The notes under the pieces: model-generated
Databases searched by the model: none
Seen by the model: the letters and a program-made list of their open reading frames with translations, nothing else
Told to the model about the DNA's origin: nothing
Program-made: the position numbers and the translations under genes
Assembly: GCF_000758755.1 (NCBI RefSeq)
Contig: NZ_JRMV01000272.1
Location: forward strand, 62,001-126,000
DNA from: Actinomyces sp. S6-Spd3
GTDB taxonomy: Bacteria; Actinomycetota; Actinomycetes; Actinomycetales; Actinomycetaceae
Direction of reading: 5' to 3'
DNA length: 64,000 nt
In this document: positions 9,482 through 18,600 of the stretch, one piece after another
Numbering within the stretch: the first letter of the stretch is position 1
Layout: each line of letters begins with the position of its first letter

Positions 9482-10246
9482 TCAGGCGCAAAAGAGCGGG
9501 AGGTATGCGCGCACGGCCTCGAAAGAGTGGTATGCGGCGGTTTCACCGTTCATGTGGAAGTCCTCATCGGCGCCTTCCCCGGTCAGGTCCGAGATCGCGC
9601 GTAGGCAGATCCAGTCGATGCCATTGGACCAGCACACCTGTGCCATTCCGCAGGTTTCCATGTCGACCGCGAGCGCGTCGGGGAAGCCAGCGCGAATTCG
9701 GGCAACAACCTTTTCGGAGGCAAAGGAATCGCCGGTGACGATGCGGCCCGTGCGCACGGTGTGGGGCTGCGCCTCGCCGAGCTTGGCAAGAGCGTCGATC
9801 GCATGCTGCGAGGAGTGGTAGTCCACTGGCATGCGCGGGATCTGGCCAAGTTCGTAGCCAAAAACGGTGGCATCGGCGTCGTTGTAGATCGTGGAGATGG
9901 CGCCTGCGACGTCACCAACCTTGATTCCACCTTCAAGTCCACCCGCGGTGCCGCCCGCGATGACGATCTTCGGGGTGGCCATGGTCAGGCCTCGTGCGAC
10001 GGCTGCCGCGGCGTTGGCGATGCCCACGCCGGAGGTGATGACGAGGACGGTGTGGCCCGCAAACTGGCCAAGGGCATAGCTCTGCTGGTGGTGACCTTCC
10101 GCGCCGACGTTGAGGGTCTCGACCGCATCGGCACCGGGGAGGGGCGCAAGGGCGTCAAGGAAGGGCTGTGCTTCCATGACCATCGCACACTGAATGAAGG
10201 CGTCAACCGTGGGAAGAACGCGCGAAGGGGTCAGGGTCAAGGACAT
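9482..10246 (-). CDS. mtnN: 5'-methylthioadenosine/S-adenosylhomocysteine nucleosidase
   Basis: A 254-residue purine-nucleoside-phosphorylase-fold enzyme. It has the GGTAGGL glycine loop, the substrate segment AVDMETCGMAQVC with the ribose-binding Met-Glu, and RAISDLTGE carrying the catalytic Asp. It cleaves SAH to adenine and S-ribosylhomocysteine, the substrate of LuxS, whose gene lies 56 bp upstream on the same strand. Together they make the AI-2 precursor and regenerate homocysteine. The N-terminus is about 20 residues longer than E. coli Pfs. Confidence 0.9.
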   Translation of the reverse strand: MSLTLTPSRVLPTVDAFIQCAMVMEAQPFLDALAPLPGADAVETLNVGAEGHHQQSYALGQFAGHTVLVITSGVGIANAAAAVARGLTMATPKIVIAGGTAGGLEGGIKVGDVAGAISTIYNDADATVFGYELGQIPRMPVDYHSSQHAIDALAKLGEAQPHTVRTGRIVTGDSFASEKVVARIRAGFPDALAVDMETCGMAQVCWSNGIDWICLRAISDLTGEGADEDFHMNGETAAYHSFEAVRAYLPLFCA

Positions 10247-10302
10247 GAGTGGCCTCTCTGGGAAAGATCGTCAGTTGTCGGTTGAAGAAAGCGGCACACG
10301 CC

Positions 10303-10782
10303 TCAGCACGAGGCCGCATCGTCCTGAGTGACGACAAGCCACTCGTCGCGGTGCGCGAGGAATTCGCGGACGGCGTCCTGCGCGGCGGACAGGGAGTGGT
10401 TCGCGCCCCAGCCGCACTGGACCTCGTTCGCGGCGGGAACTTCGGTTGCGTTGAGGATATCTTCGAAGGTTGCCTGCAAGATGGGAAGGAATTCTTCGGT
10501 TTCCACGCCCAGGAGCAGCGCGTAGAAGCCAGTCTGGCAGCCCATGGGGCCGAAGTCGATGAGCTTGGTGGTGTGGTTACGCATAAGCTCTGCGCTCAGG
10601 TGTTCGATGGAGTGAACGGCAGGCATCTCCAGGTGAGCCTTGTTCGGCTGCGTGAAGCGGACATCGTACTTGATGAGGACGTCACCACCGGGGAGAGTCT
10701 TGCGGTCGGCAACGCGAACGTAGGGGGCAAGGACACTGCGGTGGTCGAGGTTAAAGGATTCGACATTCATGCGTTCAGTCAT
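10303..10782 (-). CDS. luxS: S-ribosylhomocysteine lyase
   Basis: A 159-residue protein, the usual LuxS length. Zinc ligands are HSIEH (two His with the intervening Glu) and the Cys in [11 protein letters not shown], and the catalytic Cys is in [10 protein letters not shown]. It converts S-ribosylhomocysteine to homocysteine and the AI-2 precursor DPD. Starts at 10782 (MTERMNVE) or 10770 (MNVESF) are both possible; neither has a strong Shine-Dalgarno. TATAAA lies 9 bp before 10782, which suggests a nearly leaderless transcript. The open frame could extend to 10884 but would run through this presumed promoter. It is the first gene of a luxS-mtnN-phosphatase-lipoprotein unit. Confidence 0.93.
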   Translation of the reverse strand: MTERMNVESFNLDHRSVLAPYVRVADRKTLPGGDVLIKYDVRFTQPNKAHLEMPAVHSIEHLSAELMRNHTTKLIDFGPMGCQTGFYALLLGVETEEFLPILQATFEDILNATEVPAANEVQCGWGANHSLSAAQDAVREFLAHRDEWLVVTQDDAASC

Positions 10783-10911
10783 GACATCAAGTTTATAGAG
10801 ATTCGCCCAAAGTGCGCGGGGCAGTCTCGCATGGCGCAAGAGAGTTTTCTCCCGTGTACCGGGTGCCCCTCTTTTCCACTTCACGGGGCTTTTTCGGGCA
10901 CAATAGAACCC

Positions 10912-12645
10912 ATGGATCTTCAGCCGCCGATTGACGTCACCACACAGGACGAATACAGCGCAGATACGCCTACTCCCGCCGCAATCGTCGCCGGCGAGGT
11001 CCCCGCAAGTTCAGCTGCTCGCCCGCTTTCAGTTTTCGACATGTTCTCGGTCGGTATTGGTCCTTCTTCTTCGCACACGGTGGGTCCCATGCGTGCGGGC
11101 TTGGCTTTTTCGACGGAGCTGTGTGCGCTTCCAGAGTATTCGCGGCTCTCCCACGTGTGCGTCGAGCTTTTTGGTTCTCTTGGTGCCACCGGACGAGGCC
11201 ACAACACCGATCGTGCAGTTCTGCTGGGTTTGGCGGGCTATGACCCGGAGACTGTTTCTATCGATACGGTCGAGAGCGTCATCCCTTCGATCGCCTCGAG
11301 CGGGATGCTTCCTTTTGCGGGTGGGCGTGAGATTCCCTTTGATATCGAGGCGGATATTCGTTTTCTTCCGCGGAGGGTCCTGCCCTACCACGTCAATGCT
11401 TTGACGATCAGTGCTTACGGTGAGGCTTCGTCGACGGCGGGCGTTTCTCGAGGCCAAGACAGCATCGCCCCTGATGGCCAGGGTTGGGCGACGTCTTCCG
11501 AAGTAGTCGAGCATCCGGGTGAATTGTTGTTGCAGCGCACCTACTATTCGGTGGGCGGCGGCTTCGTCATGGCGCAAACGAATGACGATAGCGAGCATCC
11601 CGAGATCGCTTCGCTTGCTTCAGCGCAGGAAACGACGGGAATGTGTACTCCGGCTCCCCTCCCCTTCTCGACGGGCGCCGAGCTTTTGGAACAGTGCACG
11701 CGCTCTGGGCTCTCGGTCGCCGAGCTCGTGCGCGCCAATGAGCTTTCCGCGCGTCCCGCTGCTGCACTCACCGAATACCTCGATCACATTGCGCAGACGA
11801 TGTTCGGCGCGATCGATGCGGGTATCGCCTCAACGGGTATTTTGCCGGGTGGTTTGGATGTGCCCAGGCGCGCAAATGCCCTGGCAGCGCAGTTGCGTGC
11901 CCGCGCAGAGAAGGCATTTTGCTTGGAAAAGCGCCATGGCTGGGCCGGCGCTATGCAGGATCCTTTGCGTGCCATGGACTGGGTTAACCTCTACGCTCTT
12001 GCGGTGAACGAGGAGAACGCGGCGGGTCACCGCATTGTCACTGCGCCGACGAATGGTGCTGCTGGCGTGATCCCCGCTGTTCTTGGTTACCTTGTTTCTT
12101 TCTGCCCCGAGGCCGGTGCCGAGTTCCCGAATTGCTCTCCCGAGCAGATGGCCGGGATCTCGAAGCTTCCTCTGGGCGGAGAATCGGAGTGCGCGCGCGC
12201 TCGACAAGAGTGCATTCACGAGTTCTTGCTCGCGGCGACTGCGATTGGCGCTCTCATTAAGACCAATGCGTCGATTGCTGGCGCGGAGGTCGGCTGCCAG
12301 GGTGAGGTCGGTTCGGCCTCGGCGATGGCCGCTGCGGGGCTTGCGCAGGCTTTGGGTGGCACTCCCGAGCAGGTGGAGAATGCTGCTGAGATCGCCATGG
12401 AGCATTCCTTGGGGCTGACCTGTGATCCGGTTGGCGGCTTGGTTCAGATCCCGTGTATTGAGCGCAATGCGATTGCTGCTGTGAAGGCGATTAATGCGGC
12501 TCGAATGGCTCTGTGGGGCGATGGCCGGCACACCGTGTCTTTGGATGTCGCAATCGAGACGATGCGTCAGACGGGAAATGACATGCTCTCGAAATATAAG
12601 GAGACCTCGGCTGGCGGTTTGGCTGTGAACGTTGTCGAGTGTTAA
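10912..12645 (+). CDS. sdaA: L-serine ammonia-lyase, iron-sulfur type, single chain
   Basis: A 577-residue enzyme that deaminates L-serine to pyruvate and ammonia. The N-terminal beta domain begins [20 protein letters not shown], and the C-terminal alpha domain has [13 protein letters not shown]. Three conserved Cys for a 4Fe-4S cluster are likely in [20 protein letters not shown] and [16 protein letters not shown]. It is over 100 residues longer than E. coli SdaA (454). There is a 40-residue N-terminal tail and inserts around residues 175-200 and 225-250. I start at ATG 10912, because an upstream in-frame extension to 10249 lies antisense to luxS. It is divergent from luxS, with a 129-bp shared promoter region. 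Confidence 0.92.
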   Translation: MDLQPPIDVTTQDEYSADTPTPAAIVAGEVPASSAARPLSVFDMFSVGIGPSSSHTVGPMRAGLAFSTELCALPEYSRLSHVCVELFGSLGATGRGHNTDRAVLLGLAGYDPETVSIDTVESVIPSIASSGMLPFAGGREIPFDIEADIRFLPRRVLPYHVNALTISAYGEASSTAGVSRGQDSIAPDGQGWATSSEVVEHPGELLLQRTYYSVGGGFVMAQTNDDSEHPEIASLASAQETTGMCTPAPLPFSTGAELLEQCTRSGLSVAELVRANELSARPAAALTEYLDHIAQTMFGAIDAGIASTGILPGGLDVPRRANALAAQLRARAEKAFCLEKRHGWAGAMQDPLRAMDWVNLYALAVNEENAAGHRIVTAPTNGAAGVIPAVLGYLVSFCPEAGAEFPNCSPEQMAGISKLPLGGESECARARQECIHEFLLAATAIGALIKTNASIAGAEVGCQGEVGSASAMAAAGLAQALGGTPEQVENAAEIAMEHSLGLTCDPVGGLVQIPCIERNAIAAVKAINAARMALWGDGRHTVSLDVAIETMRQTGNDMLSKYKETSAGGLAVNVVEC

Positions 12646-12663
12646 AAGCCGTTGTGCGTGAAG

Positions 12664-12703
12664 CTCAGTGCCCCACCTTGGTTTCCCAAGGTGGGGCACT
12701 GAG
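12664..12703. terminator. long perfect hairpin between convergent sdaA and srtC
   Basis: An 18-bp perfect stem (arms at 12664-12681 and 12686-12703) with a 4-nt loop. Neither side has a T-tract, so it may be a processing or bidirectional termination hairpin. Confidence 0.6.
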
Positions 12704-12727
12704 TGTGAACGACGTATTGCGTGAGCT

Positions 12728-13792
12728 CTACTCGCGAGCTTCAGAAGCGTCGGTAGCTGCGGGGTTTCCGCTTTCGAGGCCTTGTGCGGTGTCGCCTTCA
12801 GCTGCGAGTGCGCCACTTTCTGCGGCTGCGAGCTGCGCTGCTTCGCGCTTCTTGCGGTTCTTGTGGGCGAGGAACCATAGGACTGCGGTCGTGATGAGGA
12901 CGATGATAATGCCGACAACAACGGCGATCATCCAGGTCTGAACGACTGCGGGTTCAACATTGGCCGATTCTTCTGCGACCTGCGCATCGTCCATGGGGAC
13001 GCGTTCACCGGTGACCAGGAGGCGGTGAGTATTGATGCCGTACGGAGTACAGGTGATCAGGGTTGCGAGGTCTTTTCCTGCGACCTTGTTCAGGGTTTCC
13101 GTTTCGTTTGGGAGAACGGTGCGGATGTCGGTGACCTTGTACTTGAGGTGGCGCCCCAAGACTTCGATGTAGAAGACGTCGCCGAGTTCAACGCGGTTGA
13201 GGTGGTCGAACATGGTTGCGCTTCCCAGTCCCGAGTGGCCGGTGAGAACCGTGTGGGTTCCTTCGCCGCCGACGGGGAGCGCTGTTCCAAAGAGGTGTCC
13301 GACGCCCTTTTCAAGGGTCGAGGTTTCGGTGCCGTGGTAGACGGGCAGGCTGATGTCGGCTTTGGGGACCTTAACGGTCGCCATGACGGGGTTGACGTTC
13401 AGTTGTGAGAGGTAATCGGAGTATTGGGGGGTGTTGGGCCGTTGGGATTCCAACCAGGGGTCAAGAATGGGTGCTTCAGCTGCTTGACGATTGTATTCGT
13501 CGGCGCGTGCGAGTTCGTCTTTGACGACATCTCGGCCGACGTTGGTTTGTTCGGCGCTGAATGCTTTCGCGATGCGCTGTTGCTCAACGTTGTTCTGGTA
13601 GGTCGAGATGACGGGGTAGAGCAGGACCAGGATGCCGAGCACCAGCAGGATCGGGGGGAGGATGGTGAAGAGGCGACGGCGACGTTTTGCCTTGCGAAGT
13701 CTATGCTCGCGTTCTTCCGCGGTTTCAGGTGTGTTGTCCTGAACCGGGGTGCTTGTGAGGCTGTCGTCTGCGTGGATGTCGTTCTCGCTCAT
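12728..13792 (-). CDS. srtC: class C (pilin-polymerising) sortase
   Basis: A 354-residue membrane transpeptidase. It has a cytoplasmic acidic tail, a membrane segment at about residues 40-62, the class C 'lid' with Asp-Pro-Trp (ILDPWLES, about residue 110), catalytic His in LTGHSGL, Cys in TLITCTPYG and Arg in HRLLVTGER. A second C-terminal membrane anchor (MIAVVVGIIIVLITTAVLW) is typical of this class. It joins pilin subunits through isopeptide bonds. It is the last gene of the fimbrial operon, 105 bp after the shaft gene and beyond a hairpin that may reduce its expression. Confidence 0.93.
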   Translation of the reverse strand: MSENDIHADDSLTSTPVQDNTPETAEEREHRLRKAKRRRRLFTILPPILLVLGILVLLYPVISTYQNNVEQQRIAKAFSAEQTNVGRDVVKDELARADEYNRQAAEAPILDPWLESQRPNTPQYSDYLSQLNVNPVMATVKVPKADISLPVYHGTETSTLEKGVGHLFGTALPVGGEGTHTVLTGHSGLGSATMFDHLNRVELGDVFYIEVLGRHLKYKVTDIRTVLPNETETLNKVAGKDLATLITCTPYGINTHRLLVTGERVPMDDAQVAEESANVEPAVVQTWMIAVVVGIIIVLITTAVLWFLAHKNRKKREAAQLAAAESGALAAEGDTAQGLESGNPAATDASEARE

Positions 13793-13842
13793 GAGTCGCC
13801 TTTTGGATGGGGTGATGGGGGTTGGTGTTGATTGTACAGAAA

Positions 13843-13878
13843 CGGGTGCGGGAAGACCCGTGGGCCTTCCCGCACCCG
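13843..13878 (-). terminator. attenuator-like hairpin between fimA and srtC
   Basis: A 13-bp stem (CGGGTGCGGGAAG / CTTCCCGCACCCG) with a 10-nt loop. It lies between the pilin stop codon and the sortase start. Downstream on the minus strand is only a short TTT run, so partial read-through to srtC is expected. Confidence 0.55.
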
Positions 13879-13897
13879 GCTAAATCTCAGTTAGAGA

Positions 13898-15523
13898 TCA
13901 GGCGTTTTCCTTGCGACGCTTGTTCGCAATGGTGATGGCGCCAGCGCCAGCAACGAGTGCCGAGCCAGCTGCGATCAGCACGCCCACACCGGCAGCACCG
14001 GTGACGGGCAGGCGGAATCCACCGTTGTGAGGAGCATCCTTGACCGTGGTCTCCAGGGTGTACTGGTTGTCGGCCTTGGAGTTGGACTGGAGGATCTGGA
14101 AGGCGATCGGGCGGGTCTGGAGCTCGAAGCCTGCAGGAGCCTTGGTTTCAACGAGGCAGTACCAACCGGGGTTGTCGACCTGCTTGTTGTTCTCCCAGTC
14201 GTTGTTGCGCAGGGAGTCGATCTCCACGACGCCGTCGGCGTCGGTGGTGAAGGTGTCCTTGCCATTAACGGTGATCTTGTCACCGAGAGTTGCGTTGGTG
14301 GAAACGAAGTTGTCGGTGCCGGAGGTCAGTCCGGTGGGGGTGCACTTGTAGACCGAGAACTCGGCGTCCTTGAGCTTGGCGGTCGGATCGGCTGCGGAGA
14401 CCTTGGTGATCTTGACCTTGCCGAACTTGGAGACGACCTCAGAGTTCGGGTACTCCGGGGGAGGAGTGGTGCCCGACTCGGGATCCCACGGGGTTGCCGG
14501 GGTGTTCGGGATCAGGGTGACCTTGTTGGGGACCAGGCCGTTTCCGGAGAGCGGACCGGTGACGGTGCCCTTGAGCTTCATGACGACCTTGGTGGCGTCG
14601 GTTCCTGCTGCACGGGCGGCAGCAATCTTGTTACGGCCGGCTTCGGTGAAGACAGCGGTGATGAACTTGTAGTTGTCTGTACCAGCAGCAACGGTTCCGG
14701 TAGCGGTCTTGAGATCGTAGTCGGTGCCGGCCACAAGAGCGGTGCCGTCAGACAGCGCCAGGGTGACATCGCTGGTCGCAATGGTGACGCGCTTGTCGTA
14801 CTGGTCGGCGACCATGTAGGTCTTCAGCTTGTCGCCAGCGGGGAGGCTGGGGATGTCGGAGTTAATGGTGTAGTTGATCTCGGAGCCAACCGCGGGAGTG
14901 GTGTCGTCCTTGACCTGCTTGTCAACGCCAGCCTTGGAGTTCTTGGGGTAGACGTGCAGGTTGTAGTTCCACTCGTTCTTCTCGGTGGGGTGCGTCATCG
15001 GGACGGTGATGATGAAGGGCTTGGAGCCGATGTAGCCTGCGGGGGTCTCGGTTTCGGTGACGATGTAGGCGCCGAGGGGCAGATTATCGAACTTTGCGAG
15101 GCCGCCGCCAGCGGTGGTCTTCTCGACCGGGGCGTCAACGCCGTCAGCCTTTGCGGCGTCAACGTTGCCGTTGTAGCCCACGAGCTTTTCCCAGCCGGCC
15201 TGAGTGGTCAGGTCGACGCCGGTCAGGCGCTGGACGGTGAACTTTGCGCCGTCGAGGCCGGTGCCGGTGACGGTGGTGTCCTCAAGGCCGGTGCCTTCGG
15301 TGGTGCCGTTGGTGTCATCCTTCACCAGCTTGTGGATGGTGATGGAGCCGGTCTTGGCGGGGTCCAGGTCGACCAGCGAGGGGAGCTGGGGAGCGGTTGC
15401 AACGACGCCGAATGCGGATGCGGTCGGGGCTGCCGTAGCAATACCCGGAACCGCAGCAGCGCCAGCAGCAACTGCGATGACGGCGAGGAGGCTGATGCCT
15501 CGACGGGTCTTAAGAGTTGTCAT
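13898..15523 (-). CDS. major fimbrial shaft pilin (FimA/FimP type)
   Basis: A 541-residue secreted pilin. It has a Sec signal (basic TLKTRRG, hydrophobic stretch, cleavage near ATAAP), the pilin motif YPKN with the donor Lys (LHVYPKNSKAG, about residue 190), CnaB-type domains, the E-box YCLVETKAPAGFE, and a C-terminal sorting signal LPVTG followed by a membrane stretch and KRRKEN. The ATG at 15523 follows AGGAGA; an in-frame start 66 bp upstream lacks one. SrtC would link subunits between the YPKN Lys and the LPVTG Thr. A Cys pair (VYKC and WYC) in the last CnaB domain could form a disulfide, as known for A. oris FimA. Confidence 0.92.
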   Translation of the reverse strand: MTTLKTRRGISLLAVIAVAAGAAAVPGIATAAPTASAFGVVATAPQLPSLVDLDPAKTGSITIHKLVKDDTNGTTEGTGLEDTTVTGTGLDGAKFTVQRLTGVDLTTQAGWEKLVGYNGNVDAAKADGVDAPVEKTTAGGGLAKFDNLPLGAYIVTETETPAGYIGSKPFIITVPMTHPTEKNEWNYNLHVYPKNSKAGVDKQVKDDTTPAVGSEINYTINSDIPSLPAGDKLKTYMVADQYDKRVTIATSDVTLALSDGTALVAGTDYDLKTATGTVAAGTDNYKFITAVFTEAGRNKIAAARAAGTDATKVVMKLKGTVTGPLSGNGLVPNKVTLIPNTPATPWDPESGTTPPPEYPNSEVVSKFGKVKITKVSAADPTAKLKDAEFSVYKCTPTGLTSGTDNFVSTNATLGDKITVNGKDTFTTDADGVVEIDSLRNNDWENNKQVDNPGWYCLVETKAPAGFELQTRPIAFQILQSNSKADNQYTLETTVKDAPHNGGFRLPVTGAAGVGVLIAAGSALVAGAGAITIANKRRKENA

Positions 15524-15603
15524 TTGTGTTCTCCTGTTGTACGGGATCTTTGAACAGATCGAGTGATGGTGATGTGAACTAGTCATCAACTAGGGTCAGT
15601 GTC

Positions 15604-18600
15604 TCAGGCGAAGTTTTCCGCCTTGCGACGCTGTTTCATGGTGACCAGAGAGATCACCATCGCCCCGCCCATAAGCGCCATTGCGACACCGATGTACGGG
15701 TAGATTCCGAGGCTGCCCGAGACGGGCAGGTGTCCTACCTCCGTGTCCTTGACCAAGATGGTGGCCTTGCGTGCGCCGCCCACAACGAAGCCCTGATCGC
15801 TCTGGGGCAGTGTTGCGTTTGTGACGGAGGCGTAGGCCTGGACGGCCGAGTTGGCCCACTTGGTCTGATCGCGCACCTCCGCGCCCAGGGTGACAACGGT
15901 GCCGTTGCCATCCGTGGTCAGGCGGAAGGGGATCGGACGAGGCAGGAGGCTGTGTCCAGCCGGTGCCTTGGTCTCAACCAACCAGTAGTCGGTGTTGAGT
16001 TCAAGGCCGGTGACTGACCAGTAGTAGACGTCCGTCGTGGTTCCTGCGGACAGGGTCTTGACGAGGGTCGCGGAGGTCGAGTTCTGCGGGTTGCCGCCGC
16101 TGTAGATCGCGAACTCTGCACCACTGAGCGGGTAGAGCGCCGATCCATCTCCGGAGGTGTACTGGTTGGTCGGGTCTGTGAAGGTCTTACCAGTGTTCTG
16201 GGTACCGGCCTTCACGACGACGATCTCGTGAGGAACGTTGGGACCACAGGCCTTGTTGTTATCAATGCCGTCGTGATCCTTACCGTTCTCGGCGTAGACC
16301 TGGTTGAAGAGGCCGAAACCGGGAACCGGGAGGTTCTTCTGATCGAGGTGGCATGCGAGGTTGGTTTCGCTGTAGCCGGAGGCAGCGGTGTTGCGCTTGA
16401 CGTGGAAACGGATCCAGAACTCGGCGGTAGTGCCGGGCTGGAGGGTGACTCCATTGGTCAGCGTGTAGACACCGTTAGCTGCGGTCGCGTTTGCAGCACC
16501 AGCGAGGCCGGCCTGCGTGGTCGCGATCTTTGCGGACTGGATCTCAAGACCCTTAGCGAACTCCGGCTTATCCGTGAGCTTGCCGGTGGTGGTTGCGATC
16601 TGTCCGTCGTTGGTTGCGACGATCTTGTAGTCGACATCGAATTCGGCTGCACCGGTGGCGCCACCGTTTGCTTCGATGCTCTTTTCAACGCGAACCTTTG
16701 CGGGCACGTAGGGGCCGCAGGCCTTGTTGTTGTCGATGCCGTCGTGGTCCTTGCCCGTCTGAGCGTTGACCTGGTTGAAGAGGCCAAAGCCGGCGGTGGG
16801 GATTCCCTTGGCGTCGAGCTTACATTCGAGAGCGGTCTCGTCGTAGCCAGCTGCTGCGGAGTTGAACTTGACGTGGAAGCGGATCCAGAACTCGGCGGTC
16901 TTGCCGGGCTCAACCTCCACACCGTTTGTCAGAGTGTAGGTGCCGTTTGCAGCGGTGGCGTTTGCAGCACCAGCGAGGCCGGCCTGGGTCGTGGCGACCT
17001 TAGCGGACTGGATCTCAAGACCCTTAGCGAACTCCGGCTTGTCCGTGAGGATTCCGGTCGAGGTCTTCAGGTTTCCGTCGTTGGTTGCAACGATCTTGTA
17101 ATCGACATCGAACTCGGTTGCACCGGTGTTTGCGCCGCCATTTGCTTCGATGCTCTTCTGAACACGAATCTTGGTAACGGGAACCGGGCCACAGGCCTTG
17201 TTGTTGTCTTCACCGTCGTGGTCCTTACCGCTTTCGGCGACGACCTGGTTGAAGAGGCCATAGCCGGCAGTGGGAATACCGTTGGCGTCGAGCTTACATT
17301 CAAGGTTCTTGACGTCGTAGCCAGTGGCCGACTCGTTGCGCTTGACCTGGAAGCGAATCCAGAACTCAGCGGTCTTACCCGGATCGAGTTCCACTCCGTT
17401 GGTCAGGGTGTAGACACCGTTAGCGGGAGTCACAGTGGCTGCGCCGGTGAGTCCTGCCTGGGTGGTAGCGACCTTGGCGGACTGGATTTCGAGGCCCTTG
17501 GCAAAGTCGGGCTTATCCGTGAGCTTGCCGGTTGAGGCCTTGGTGTTGCCGTCGTTGGTTGCGACGATCTTGTAGTCGACGATGAAGTCGGTGGCACCCG
17601 TGGTTGCACCGTTCACCTGGATGCTCTTTTCGACGCGCATCTTGGAGACGGGAACCGGGCCACACGCCTTGTTGTTGTCTTCGCCGTCAGAGTCCTTGCC
17701 GTTTTCGGCAACGACTTGGTTGAAGAGACCGAAGCCAGGGGTCGGAACGTTGTTTCCGGTGACCTTACATTCGAGGTTCTTGACGTCGTAACCAGCGGCC
17801 GACTCGTTGCGCTTCACGTGGAAGCGGATCCAGAACTCAGCGGTCTTACCCGGATCGAGGTTGACTCCGTTGGTCAGGGTGTAGACGCCGCCACTTGCGG
17901 TTGCGTTAGCGGCACCGGCGAGGCCGGCCTGGGTCGTGGCGACCTTAGCGGACTGGATTTCGAGGCCCTTGGCAAAGTCGGGCTTATCCGTCAGCTTGCC
18001 GGTGTTACCCGCGCCGTTTCCATCGTTGGTGGCAACGATCTTGTAATCGACATCGAACTCAGTTGCGCCGGTGACGCCACCATTGTTTTCGATGCTCTTT
18101 TGAACGCGTAGGTTCGGAACCTTCGGAGCTTCGTATTCGTTGACGAAGGTACAGGTGATGGGGGCTGCCTCATTGGAGGCTGCGCCGCCAACGTTCTTGA
18201 AGTTGACACCGCGTTCTGTCTTGGTGACGGCAACGTCTTCGCCGATGCCGTTGACACACTTGATGTCTTTGAGCTTCCACTGCGGATCAGCAATCTGATC
18301 TTCCGAAATGGTGAAGTCAGAGTTGCCAACTTCGAAGGGAATGAACTTTGAATCGTACGCAGCGTTTGCCTCGCCGAAACCGGTGGGCGTCAGCGACGCG
18401 GATTCTGCGGCCGAGATGTACTTGGTGTTCGCAGGGGCGCTTGAAGCCGTGGGCTTCGTGACGCTGACGTTGCCAGTCGTAGTGGGCTTACGATCAGTGT
18501 TATCGTGCCAAGTCGTCCCTGTTGTAACTCCAAAGGAGGCTGCCGGAATCGTCGGATTTGCATGGTCCGGATCCTCGACCGACTTAGCGATGCGCACCGT

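Noticed and set aside
10249-10911. In-frame N-terminal extension of sdaA (221 residues)
   Set aside because: It lies antisense to luxS, and the conserved SdaA N-terminus begins near 11030. ATG 10912 is a sufficient start.
14027-15553. 508-codon plus-strand frame opposite the shaft pilin
   Set aside because: It is the mirror of the pilin codon usage (Val/Gly-rich, no domain), with no ribosome-binding site. Similar mirror frames at 16228-17535, 21422-22996 and 11830-12921 were rejected for the same reason.
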